From contig JAFKJK010000026.1 in the NCBI GenBank assembly GCA_017306015.1, positions 1-64,000 on the forward strand: a stretch of 64,000 nt of DNA, given 5' to 3'. This DNA is from Propionibacteriaceae bacterium (GTDB taxonomy: Bacteria > Actinomycetota > Actinomycetes > Propionibacteriales > Propionibacteriaceae). Shown here piece by piece: positions 34,327 through 42,079 of the stretch (the first letter of the stretch is position 1; every line of letters begins with the position of its first letter). The notes under the pieces were generated by a model, which was not told the DNA's origin, did not search any database, and saw only the letters and a list, made by a program, of their open reading frames with translations. Made by a program: the position numbers and the translations under genes.

Positions 34327-34959
34327 CTACTTCCAGAGTCGGCTGTTCGGCGGCATCGCCGGGCACCTCTTCTGCAGTTCGCGCATTTCCTGATCGGCCA
34401 GGGACGGAACATACACGTATGGGTTGTACTCGTCGGCCGTGCCGGCCGTGGCAAGGAACGTCTCGAAGGTCGGCGGATTCTCCGGCGTGTAGCCCGCTTC
34501 TCGCAGGCATGGGACCAATTCCTGGGCAAAGTAGTCGTAGATGATCCGCTTCTGCTCCACGGTGTACGGCTGGTAGTACCTGTCCTCCAGCGGATACCTG
34601 GCCGTGCAGGTGTACAGGGCGACGTGCAGAGCGCTGGTCTGGGACTTGGGCACGCTGTAAGTGCCGTCCTCGCCCACTGTGTAGCCGGCCTCGCGCATAC
34701 ACGAGGCGAAGACGGTCGGCTGCTCGTCGATGCTCACAGAACGCTCGGGCGTCACCACCGGCGCCGGATCAAGCCCGAGGAATTTCGCATAGTCCCGCAA
34801 CTCCTCGGCTCGCTTGGCAGCGGCGTCCACGCTCGCCGTCGCGGACGGAGTCGACACGTTGGCGGGTGTCGGCTCGGCTGGCCGAGGTCGATCGGAACAG
34901 CCGCTCAGCGTCGTGAGCGCCAGGAACGCGATGCCGCAAATAACCCCGCGCTTGTCCAC
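34327..34959 (-). CDS. Hypothetical lipoprotein with paired C(M/L)REAGY motifs
   Basis: A protein of about 210 aa with no named family. It has a lipoprotein signal peptide with lipobox LSGC, then a Pro/Thr/Ser/Ala linker. The mature part contains two related motifs, FASCMREAGYTV and LVPCLREAGYTP, spaced by about 65 residues, plus two further cysteines (YTCTARYP and KRCPAM), so two disulfides are likely outside the membrane. The start is uncertain; I use the GTG at 34959 just before the hydrophobic stretch. It is divergent from the tripartite ABC exporter at 35.3-38.2 kb, and similar cysteine-rich lipoproteins often neighbour such exporters, so a joint role is possible. Confidence 0.6.
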   Translation of the reverse strand: MDKRGVICGIAFLALTTLSGCSDRPRPAEPTPANVSTPSATASVDAAAKRAEELRDYAKFLGLDPAPVVTPERSVSIDEQPTVFASCMREAGYTVGEDGTYSVPKSQTSALHVALYTCTARYPLEDRYYQPYTVEQKRIIYDYFAQELVPCLREAGYTPENPPTFETFLATAGTADEYNPYVYVPSLADQEMRELQKRCPAMPPNSRLWK

Positions 34960-35293
34960 CCGGGGGACAGTACCACGCGATTTGTGGACTCGAATGGGCG
35001 GCCCATCCACGTCGTGCACCGGGAATGCGTCTCATGGGGACGGGCGGGCTGTGGAAACTCGAGTCGATCCTTGCAGTCTGCCGCAGTGATGCGTAGCCTG
35101 CGGTTTGAGCTCAGACTCCGAAGACGGGGAGGTTTCTTGGTCATGAAGTCGGATCGACGTGCTCACAGTTCGCCCTTGTCAGCAATCGGATAGGGGCGTG
35201 AAGCGTCCCCGCCATCGCGATCTTTCTCGCGGTGACCCTCGGCCGTGTGGAAGGTCCCGTATTGGTGCCTGCGTCCAGATCGGATCTCACTGA
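34960..35293. other. Divergent intergenic region, lipoprotein versus ABC exporter
   Basis: These 334 nt separate two divergent units and should hold both promoters. I see no convincing -10/-35 pair. A 16-codon frame at 35143-35193 (MKSDRRAHSSPLSAIG) follows a GGGGAGG site at 10 nt spacing; it could be a leader peptide or chance. Nothing else is recognisable. Confidence 0.4.
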
Positions 35294-36460
35294 ATGCCAT
35301 CGCCGACCTCGCCGCGAACCAGTGACATGACTTTGACCGAGGGTGCGCGGCGACGCCGGTGGTCTCGTTGGCTGCTGGGTGGGTTGGTGGTGGTGGTCGC
35401 GGCGGGTCTGGGTTTCTGGGCCGGGCGTACCGCGGTCACGCCGTCGACGGATCCGGCCGGGCCGACGGCTGCGGCGGTGCTGGTGAGCGTGTCGCAGCAG
35501 ACGGTTGGGCGGGGTTTCGCTTTCAACGTGACCGTCTCTCAACCACAGCATTCGCTGGCGGTGAACGCGCTTCGTGGTGTGGTCACGTGGGTGGGATCGT
35601 CGGGGACGAAGAAGCCGGGCGCTGTCTTGTACCGGGTTGCGGGTGTGCCGGTGCGGGTGGTGGCGGGCAAGGTGCCCTTCTATCGCAGCCTGGCCAAGGG
35701 CGCCAAGGGTACTGATGTGCGGCAGTTGCGTGCTGCCTTGGTTGAGCTCGGCTACCTGAAGCTCGGCGGGTCCGCTTTCGATGACGCCACCGTGTCGGCG
35801 GTGAAGGCGTGGCAGGGCGAGCTCGGTATCAAGCGCACTGGCGTGGTGAGGTTGGGCGAGTTGGTCGCTGCTCCGAGTCTGGCGGGGACGATCGTGCTGG
35901 AGAAGAAAGCGCTGCGGCCCGGCGACGTCCTGGGCGGTGGCGAGCGGGTGGTGTTCGCGCCGACCGGTGAGCCCGAGTTCACGATGGAGCTGTCCTCTGA
36001 TCAGGCGAAGCTGGTGCCGAGTACGGCGACCATCACCATTCGGCACGGGCAGGACGCGTGGAAGGCAGTGATCGCCAAGTCTGAACAGACCGAGTCCGGC
36101 ACTACCCGGCTCATCCTGGCCGCCGACGACGGCGGGCCGGTTTGCGCGGACAAGTGCACGTCGGTCAGCGGCAGTACCGAGAGCTACCTGCCCGCCGACG
36201 TGCAGGTGGTCGCCCCGGCCAGCGGCCCGGCGGTTCCGGTTGCCGCCGTCACCACCCACGCGGACGGGTCGACGACGGTGGTCGTTGTCGCCGGGGACGG
36301 AACCAAGAACGACCGGGAGGTCACGGTGCGCGGCTCCCAGGACGGTGTGGCGGTCGTGGACGGCCTCACCGTCGGCGAACGGATCCAGGTGCTCGGGCCG
36401 TCCGCCTCGGACCCGCCGACCGACTCCGCCCCGGCAGCGTCCCCGTCCCCGAGTCGTTGA
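35294..36460 (+). CDS. Membrane-anchored adaptor with peptidoglycan-binding domain, ABC export system
   Basis: A 388-aa protein resembling periplasmic-adaptor (HlyD/MacA-like) subunits of actinobacterial exporters. One transmembrane segment lies at about 27-43 (LLGGLVVVVAAGLGFWAG). A short beta domain follows, then a PG_binding_1 module at about 135-180 (KGAKGTDVRQLRAALVELGYL, FDDATVSAVKAWQGELG), inserted where other adaptors have a coiled coil. The C-terminal beta domains precede a Ser/Pro tail. It would link an FtsX-type ABC permease to the cell wall. The start may be the ATG at 35294 or at 35327; neither has a good ribosome-binding site. Its stop overlaps a TTG, and the ATPase starts within 15 nt. 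Confidence 0.75.
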   Translation: MPSPTSPRTSDMTLTEGARRRRWSRWLLGGLVVVVAAGLGFWAGRTAVTPSTDPAGPTAAAVLVSVSQQTVGRGFAFNVTVSQPQHSLAVNALRGVVTWVGSSGTKKPGAVLYRVAGVPVRVVAGKVPFYRSLAKGAKGTDVRQLRAALVELGYLKLGGSAFDDATVSAVKAWQGELGIKRTGVVRLGELVAAPSLAGTIVLEKKALRPGDVLGGGERVVFAPTGEPEFTMELSSDQAKLVPSTATITIRHGQDAWKAVIAKSEQTESGTTRLILAADDGGPVCADKCTSVSGSTESYLPADVQVVAPASGPAVPVAAVTTHADGSTTVVVVAGDGTKNDREVTVRGSQDGVAVVDGLTVGERIQVLGPSASDPPTDSAPAASPSPSR

Positions 36461-36474
36461 CCAGTGGTGTCGTC

Positions 36475-37116
36475 GTGACGCTGGCCGTGCAGCAACTGCG
36501 ATTCGCCTACCCCAGGGGCGGCGAGGAGCTGTTCAGCGGCCTCAGCCACGACTTCGCCACGGGCGCGCTGACCGCGATCACCGGACCCTCCGGACGCGGC
36601 AAGTCGACCCTGTTGTACATGCTCGGCCTTCTGCTGACTCCTACCGAGGGCCACGTGCTTCTCGACGGGACCCCGGTGTCCGCCGCGTCGGACCGGGTGC
36701 GGGCGGAGCTGCGGGCACGGCGGATCGGCTTCGTCTTCCAGGACTCCGAACTCGACCCCACCCGCAAAGTCATCGACTCCGTGCTCGAACCAGCACTGTA
36801 TGCCGGCTGGTCCCGCGCCGAGCGGCTCGCTGACGCCCGCGACCTGCTGACCGCGTTCGGGCTCGGCAACCGGGCCGAGCACCGCCCTGGCCAGGTATCG
36901 GGTGGCCAGGCGCAGCGGCTGGCGGTGTGCCGGGCACTGCTGAACCGTCCCTCCGTGATGCTCGCCGACGAGCCCACCGGCAACCTCGACCACGGCAACG
37001 CGACCCTCGTCCTCGACGCGCTCGTCGAGGCCGCTCACGCCAGGGGAAGCACCGTCGTCATCGCCACTCACGACCCGTTCGTGCTCAGCCGGGTGGATGA
37101 GGTGATCGACCTGTGA
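36475..37116 (+). CDS. ABC transporter ATP-binding protein (LolD/MacB type)
   Basis: A 213-aa ABC ATPase. Walker A is GPSGRGKST, the Q-loop GFVFQDSELDP, the signature VSGGQAQRLAVCRALL and Walker B VMLADEPTGNLD, with the H-loop in ATHD. The GNLDHG and short length place it in the MacB/LolD group that works with FtsX-like permeases. GTG at 36475 is my start; a TTG at 36457 overlapping the adaptor stop (TTGA) is also possible. The stop overlaps the permease start (GTGA), so the three genes are one tightly coupled operon. Confidence 0.85.
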   Translation: MTLAVQQLRFAYPRGGEELFSGLSHDFATGALTAITGPSGRGKSTLLYMLGLLLTPTEGHVLLDGTPVSAASDRVRAELRARRIGFVFQDSELDPTRKVIDSVLEPALYAGWSRAERLADARDLLTAFGLGNRAEHRPGQVSGGQAQRLAVCRALLNRPSVMLADEPTGNLDHGNATLVLDALVEAAHARGSTVVIATHDPFVLSRVDEVIDL

Positions 37117-38204
37117 GGATCCGGGCACTGCTGCGGGAAGCCTGGGCCGCCACCTGGGCGGCCAAGGTCTCCTCCGTCCTGATCGCCGTCGTCGTTGCCG
37201 GCATGTGCGTGGCCGCGATCGCCACCGTCGGACGCTCGGCGGCAGCCAGCGCTGACGTCGCCGCGCGCATGGAACAGGCCGGCGCCCGCCGTCTGCAGGT
37301 GATCGACGCCAAGGCTGAGGGTTTCATCAACGCCCGCACCCTCGGGGTGATCAGCAACCTGTCCTCCGTCGAATCCGCCGACGCGCTCGGCATCCCGTTC
37401 GACGCCACCAACGGAGCGACCGGCACCGGCGGCAGCCGCATCCCCGTCTGGCCGGTGCTCGGCAGCATCACCCAGATCGGCACCCTCACCCGCGGACGGC
37501 TTCCCCAGCCCGGCGAGGCCCTCATCTCCGCCACCCAGCTGGCAACGCTCGGGCTGGAACAGCCTGTCGGCTTCCTCGTCACCACCGACGGCACGGCCAG
37601 CTATCCGATCGTCGGTGCCTACACCGCCCGGGCTCCGTTCGAGGACCTGGCCGGTGGCGCTATCGTGGCGCGACCCGACGGCACCGGACGCGAACTACGG
37701 GTCGTCCTGAACAGCGTCAACGCCACCGACGGCACAGTCGCCGCAGTCATGAACACCCTGGCACCCCGCGACTCCCAAGGCGTGCAGGTCGACTCGCCGG
37801 CAGCCCTCGCGCAGACCGCCCGCGACCTCGCCGACCAACTCGCCGGCTACGGCAGTTCCCTGCTCAGCCTCATCCTCGGGGCCGGTGGCAGCCTCGTCGC
37901 CGCCGTGGTGCTCGCCGACGTGCTCGTCCGACGCCGCGATCTGGGCCGACGCCGCACCCTCGGCATCACCCGTGCCGACCTCACCGCCATCGTCATCGTA
38001 CGAGCCGCAACCACCGCCGTGATCGGCGCCCTCCTCGGCTGCACCGCCGGCTGGCTCGCCAACCACGCCATCGGGCAGGACACCCCGCTCAGCTTCACCG
38101 TGGCTGTCGGCGTGCTCGCCACCATCGCCGCGGCCCTGGCCGCACTCCCGCCCGCCGTCTACGCCACCCGTCTCGACCCCGTCACCGTGATGCGCACACC
38201 CTGA
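37113..38204 (+). CDS. FtsX-like ABC transporter permease
   Basis: A 363-aa permease with one N-terminal transmembrane segment (about 18-38), an extracytoplasmic domain (about 40-245) and three C-terminal segments, the topology of MacB/FtsX-type mechanotransmission permeases. The last segments include SLLSLILGAGGSLVAAVVLADVLV, RRRDLGRRRTLGITRADL (the cytoplasmic coupling helix) and ALPPAVYATRLDPVTVMRTP. It has only half the usual MacB length for a two-module form, so it should work as a dimer. Start GTG overlaps the ATPase stop. Likely role: export or extraction of a peptide, lipid or lipoprotein at the envelope. Confidence 0.8.
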   Translation: MRIRALLREAWAATWAAKVSSVLIAVVVAGMCVAAIATVGRSAAASADVAARMEQAGARRLQVIDAKAEGFINARTLGVISNLSSVESADALGIPFDATNGATGTGGSRIPVWPVLGSITQIGTLTRGRLPQPGEALISATQLATLGLEQPVGFLVTTDGTASYPIVGAYTARAPFEDLAGGAIVARPDGTGRELRVVLNSVNATDGTVAAVMNTLAPRDSQGVQVDSPAALAQTARDLADQLAGYGSSLLSLILGAGGSLVAAVVLADVLVRRRDLGRRRTLGITRADLTAIVIVRAATTAVIGALLGCTAGWLANHAIGQDTPLSFTVAVGVLATIAAALAALPPAVYATRLDPVTVMRTP

Positions 38205-38463
38205 CCGACAGGACCGTCCGGGCCTGCCTCAGACCGATATGGCTGGCTCGACGCCCACCAACACGACGCCTCGGCCGCGGGCGGCCTGACCCTGATGGAC
38301 GCGGCTCGACAATCCGGCCACAGGTCGATTACTCCGCAGCCTATGCTTATCAAGGCCCAAAGAGGCGACCATTGAGGGGTGTCGCGACAGTGGTTGGGTT
38401 CGGTGTGGGCGCGGCCGCGTCCAAGGTCAGGTCGCGGCGCAAGCGAGGTGGTCCACGGTACGT

Positions 38464-38685
38464 GTGAAACCGTCATTGGTCATACGGCCGTGGAAGAGCC
38501 GGATCGTCCAGACACTCGCCTTCCTCGCCCTAGGGATTTGGCCAAATGTCATCGCCTGGCAGCCACCTTTCTCAGCCACACTTGCAGCGATCACCCTGTT
38601 GCCTGCAGTCTGGTTTGCCTGGAGAGTCGCCCGAGCTGAAGCGCTGGTGTATGACGACGGCTCTGCGCTGGTGGACCGTCTCTGA
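38464..38685 (+). pseudogene. Truncated small membrane protein (N-terminal part of a PH-domain-like protein)
   Basis: A 73-codon frame starting with GTG encodes two hydrophobic segments (QTLAFLALGIWPNVIAW and FSATLAAITLLPAVWFAW) followed by RVARAEALVYDDG and an abrupt end. This pattern, two helices then R-x-A-R...V-x-D-DG, is the beginning of actinobacterial PH-domain membrane proteins, whose beta-rich C-terminus is missing here. It lies in a 658-nt stretch without other recognisable genes between the ABC exporter and an IS element, so a decayed gene is likely. It could also be an intact tiny membrane protein. Confidence 0.4.
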
Positions 38686-38853
38686 CACCTCTGACGACAA
38701 GGTAGAAGAGTGGCTGCGTGCCATACAGCACGCCTCGCGGACGGCCGATGGGCCTTGCGGATAAAGCCATTTCCCATGATCTCGCGTAGTTACCGGTAGC
38801 AGGTTCGGTCTGACTGAACGGAATGCCCGAACGACCACAAGAGTCCCTGGACT

Positions 38854-38862
38854 CGCAGGATG
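38854..38862. repeat. Target site duplication, left copy
   Basis: CGCAGGATG occurs here and again at 40392-40400, exactly bordering the IS256-type element. A 9-bp duplication is in the range known for this family. Confidence 0.75.
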
Positions 38863-40391
38863 GCTGAGTCCCCTAGCGTGGTGGGAATTCCTGGTGGTCT
38901 GACCGGCGCTGCGTGAGGTGTGGTGATGGGTCACCGGGGTTAGCTTTCGAGAAACCGCCAAGTAACTCTGGAAGGAACACCACGATGACCCATCGGGACA
39001 AGTCTGCCGTGCGCGGGCTGATCGAGGAACTCCTCACTGTCGATCTTGGGGAGGTCGACCACGGTGATGCGATGCGCCGGCTGCTGGCCGCGGCGTTGCA
39101 GGATCTGGTTGATGCCGAGGCGACCGCCCGGATCGGCGCTGGCCGCTACGAGCGCTCGACGGAGCGGGTCACGCACCGGAACGGGACCCGGGCCAAGCAG
39201 CTGGCGACACCGGCCGGGCAGGTGGAGCTGGCGATCCCGAAGCTGCGGGAGGGAACGTTCTTCCCGAGCTTGTTGGAGCCGCGCCGCCGGATCGATCAGG
39301 CGTTGTGGGCGGTGATCGCCCAGGCCTGGATCCAAGGGGTGTCGACCCGCCGGGTCGAAGCTTTGGTGAAAGCTCTCGGTAACGAGACCGGGATCTCCAA
39401 GTCTGCGGTGTCGCGGATCTGTGCCGAGATCGACGAGTACGTTCAGCTGTTCCTCGAGCGGCGCCTCGACGAGGACGGCACCTGGTACCCGTACCTGTGG
39501 CTGGACGCCACCTACCTCGACGTCAGGATCGGTAAGCGGGTCGTGTCCCAGGCCGTCGTGATCGCGACCGCCTGCTCGGCCACCGGCCGGCGCGAGATCC
39601 TCGGGATGGCCATCGGCGACACCGAGACCACCGACTTCTGGACCAGTTTCCTGCGCTCGCTGCGTGAGCGCGGCCTCAAGGTCGCCGATCCCGGCCACGG
39701 TGACCCGACCGGGGTCACGCTGGTGATCTCGGATGCCCACAGCGGCTTGAAGGCCGCGGTCAAGGCGATCCTGCCCGGCGCCAGCTGGCAACGCTGCCGG
39801 GTCCACTTCGCCCGAGACGTCACCCAACACCTCGGCTCGGCCCGCTCCAAACCGGTCAACGCGCTGATCTCCACGATCTTCGCCCAACCCACCGCCGAGG
39901 CCGTCATCGCCAGCTACCACCAGGTCACCGACAGCCTGCGGGCCGGGTTCGGCGACATCGCCGCCATGCTCGAGTCCGCCGAACCGGACCTGACCGCGTT
40001 CGCCCCGATGCCGGTCGAGCACTGGCGCAAGATCTGGTCCAACAACCCGATCGAACGACTCAACCGGGAGATCAAACGCCGCGCCGACGTCGTCCAGATC
40101 TTCCCCGACCGTGACAGCGTCACCCGCCTGGTCGGCGCGATCCTCCTCGAACAACACGAGGAATGGCAATACGGCGAACGCCGCTACCTCTCCGAGATCT
40201 CCATGCGCAAACTCCTCGACACCCTCACCGAGAACCTACCCAACCCCCGGCCAGCCGTCCCCGCCGGCCGACTCTCACTCACCGCCTGAACCGAACACAC
40301 ACCATGACCGACACGCCGCTGTTCGACGACACCCACCACGGACAGCCGTTCTGAGGACGACCCAAACCCCACCACCCGGAGGGACTTGACC
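38863..40391 (+). mobile_element. IS256-family insertion sequence
   Basis: The element is about 1.53 kb, bounded by the 9-bp direct repeat CGCAGGATG. The ends are imperfect inverted repeats: the left end reads AGTCCCCTAGCGTGGTGGG near 38867-38885 and the complement of the right end reads AGTCCCTCCGGGTGGTGGG near 40368-40386. It contains one complete transposase gene. Intact ends, target duplication and open transposase frame suggest a recent insertion. It lies just upstream of tig, without interrupting a gene that I can recognise. Confidence 0.85.
38985..40289 (+). CDS. IS256-family transposase (mutator type)
   Basis: A 434-aa DDE transposase. The N-terminal RNA/DNA-binding helical part includes HRNGTRAKQLATPAGQVELAIPKLREGTFFPSLLEPRRR, the family hallmark. 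Catalytic aspartates are in LWLDATYLDVR and LVISDAHSGLKAAV, and the late acid residue is in NNPIERLNREIKRR. The C-helix region with HWRKIWSNNPIERLNREIKRR is typical. The ATG at 38985 follows GGAAGGA. The length is full, so the enzyme is probably active. Confidence 0.95.
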   Translation: MTHRDKSAVRGLIEELLTVDLGEVDHGDAMRRLLAAALQDLVDAEATARIGAGRYERSTERVTHRNGTRAKQLATPAGQVELAIPKLREGTFFPSLLEPRRRIDQALWAVIAQAWIQGVSTRRVEALVKALGNETGISKSAVSRICAEIDEYVQLFLERRLDEDGTWYPYLWLDATYLDVRIGKRVVSQAVVIATACSATGRREILGMAIGDTETTDFWTSFLRSLRERGLKVADPGHGDPTGVTLVISDAHSGLKAAVKAILPGASWQRCRVHFARDVTQHLGSARSKPVNALISTIFAQPTAEAVIASYHQVTDSLRAGFGDIAAMLESAEPDLTAFAPMPVEHWRKIWSNNPIERLNREIKRRADVVQIFPDRDSVTRLVGAILLEQHEEWQYGERRYLSEISMRKLLDTLTENLPNPRPAVPAGRLSLTA

Positions 40392-40400
40392 CGCAGGATG
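40392..40400. repeat. Target site duplication, right copy
   Basis: Second copy of CGCAGGATG, immediately outside the right inverted repeat of the IS256-type element; identical to 38854-38862. Confidence 0.75.
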
Positions 40401-40627
40401 CAGATCGGAGTCGAGGCACGGGATGGAGAAGGGTGAAGTCTTCGAGTCACGGCGCGCGCTCAGCCGCAGGTCGCGGCTGGAGGCGCCGACGGTCACCGTG
40501 CAAACTCCGGACGAACAGCGGCCGCGCTGAGGCAGCGGATCCTCGGCGAGGTGCGTCCGGTGTGACCTGCCGCGTGGGGCTGGCTAAGCTTGCCCAGTCT
40601 GTCTTACGTCCATCCAGGAGCACTGCA
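40401..40627. other. Intergenic region and leader upstream of tig
   Basis: Between the IS element and tig. A short frame at 40423-40530 (starting MEKGEVFESRRAL) has no ribosome-binding site and no recognisable family; it may be a tail of an older gene or chance. The tig promoter should be here: TAAGCT near 40586-40591 is a weak -10 candidate. The AGGAG for tig is at 40616-40620. Confidence 0.35.
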
Positions 40628-42007
40628 TTGTCCAGCACTGTCGAGAAGCTCGGTCCGTCCCGGGTCAAGCTCACCGTCGAGATCCCGTTCGCCGACCTGA
40701 AGCCGCACCTGGACAAGGCCTACGCCGACATCGCGTCGCAGGTCACGATCCCCGGCTTCCGCAAGGGCAAGGTTCCGCCGCTGGTGATCGATCAGCGCTT
40801 CGGCCGCGGTGCGGTGCTGCAGGAGGCCATCAACGCGGCCCTGCCGAACGCCTACGAGGCCGCCGTGCTGGAGTCCAAGGTCACGCCGATCGCCGACCCG
40901 AGCGTCGAGGTCACCAAGCTTGAGGACGGTGACCTGATCGAGTTCACCGCCGAGGTGGACGTCCGTCCCGAGATCACCGTGCCCGACTTCGCCACGCTGT
41001 CGGCGACCGTCGATGCACTCAAGCCGGTCGAGCAGGAGGTGGACGAGCGCGTCGAGGTGCTGCGCCAGCGCTTCGCCACCACCGTCGACGTCGACCGCCC
41101 GGCCGCTGCGGGCGACAAGGTCACCATCGACCTGGTCGCCACCCGCGACGGCCAGCAGGTGCCGGACGGGACCGCGGACGGCGTCGGCTACGTGATCGGC
41201 TCCGGCGGCATGATCGACGGCCTGGACGAGGCTGTCACCGGTCTGGCGGCCGGCGAGGAGGCCCAGTTCTCCTCGACCCTGGTCGGCGGCGCCCTCGAAG
41301 GCGAGCCGGCCGACATCACCGTCACCGTGACGAAGGTCGCCGAGCAGAAGCTGCCCGAGGTCGACGACGAGTTCGCCCAGCTGATCTCCGAGTTCGACAC
41401 CGTAGAGGAGATGCGCGCCGACCTCGCCACGGCCGTCGAGGCCTCGCTCGCCGCCGAGCAGGTCTCCACCGCCCGCGACCGGATCGTCGAGCAGCTGGTG
41501 GCCGCGTCCGACTTCGAGGTGCCCCAGGGCGTCGTCGACACCGAGGTGGCCGCCCGCAAGGAGCAGATCACCGGTCAGCTCAGCCAGGCCGGGCTGACCC
41601 TGGATCGCTACCTCGAGTCCTCGACCGAGGAGACCGCCAAGACCGCGGACGAGTTCTGGGCCGAGCTGGAGGCCAACACCGTCAAGGCACTGAAGGCGCA
41701 GCTGATCCTCGACCAGATCGCCGACGACGCCGAACTGTCGGTGGAGCAGGAGGACCTGAGCCGGCTGATCGTGCAGAAGGCCATGGAGGCCGGCACGACG
41801 CCCGAGCAGGAAGCCCAGCACATGATGGAGCACAACCACATCGGTGCCTGGATGCAGGAGATCCGCCGCAACAAGGCGCTGGCCGAGGTTGTCGCGAAGG
41901 CGACGGTGGTCGACACCGACGGCAACGCGGTCGACATCACCGTCCGTCCTATTACCGCGGCCACCGATGACGAGGCCGCCGACGACGAGGACGCCGAGAC
42001 GGAGTGA
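40628..42007 (+). CDS. tig: Trigger factor (ribosome-associated chaperone, prolyl isomerase)
   Basis: A 459-aa trigger factor that binds nascent chains at the ribosome exit. The ribosome-docking signature GFRKGKVPP is at about 44-52, in the N-terminal domain. The FKBP-like isomerase domain spans about 160-245 (GDKVTIDLVATRDG, IGSGGMIDGLDEAVTGL). The helical C-terminal arms follow and the protein ends with an Asp/Glu/Ala tail. The start is TTG at 40628, 7 nt after AGGAG; this gives the expected SSTVEKLGPSRVKLTVEIP N-terminus, while upstream starts would add an unrelated basic leader. It heads a cluster with clpP1, clpP2 and clpX, a common order in bacteria, here with a CAP-domain gene inserted in between. 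Confidence 0.95.
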   Translation: MSSTVEKLGPSRVKLTVEIPFADLKPHLDKAYADIASQVTIPGFRKGKVPPLVIDQRFGRGAVLQEAINAALPNAYEAAVLESKVTPIADPSVEVTKLEDGDLIEFTAEVDVRPEITVPDFATLSATVDALKPVEQEVDERVEVLRQRFATTVDVDRPAAAGDKVTIDLVATRDGQQVPDGTADGVGYVIGSGGMIDGLDEAVTGLAAGEEAQFSSTLVGGALEGEPADITVTVTKVAEQKLPEVDDEFAQLISEFDTVEEMRADLATAVEASLAAEQVSTARDRIVEQLVAASDFEVPQGVVDTEVAARKEQITGQLSQAGLTLDRYLESSTEETAKTADEFWAELEANTVKALKAQLILDQIADDAELSVEQEDLSRLIVQKAMEAGTTPEQEAQHMMEHNHIGAWMQEIRRNKALAEVVAKATVVDTDGNAVDITVRPITAATDDEAADDEDAETE

Positions 42008-42011
42008 CGCC

Positions 42012-42028
42012 GGGCGGGTGCCCCGCCC
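42012..42028 (+). terminator. Hairpin after tig
   Basis: GGGCGGG (42012-42018) pairs with CCCGCCC (42022-42028) across a 3-nt loop, 5 nt after the tig stop. It is followed by ACGCATTTGT, a partly T-rich tail. It probably ends or weakens the tig transcript before the secreted CAP-domain gene. Confidence 0.6.
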
Positions 42029-42079
42029 ACGCATTTGTGCCGATTGCCGCTGTGGCACGGCCGGCCCGACCCTGCTGCC

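Noticed and set aside
35143..35193. 16-aa frame with a good ribosome-binding site as a bacteriocin or leader-peptide gene for the nearby exporter
   Set aside because: Too short, no leader/core pattern, no modifying enzyme nearby; kept only as a note in the intergenic entry.
35294..38204. Lactococcin 972-type bacteriocin locus
   Set aside because: No small exported bacteriocin precursor or the associated large membrane protein is present; the adaptor/ATPase/FtsX set is more general.
40423..40530. 35-aa frame downstream of the IS element as a gene disrupted by it
   Set aside because: Joining across the target duplication gives no recognisable protein, and there is no ribosome-binding site.
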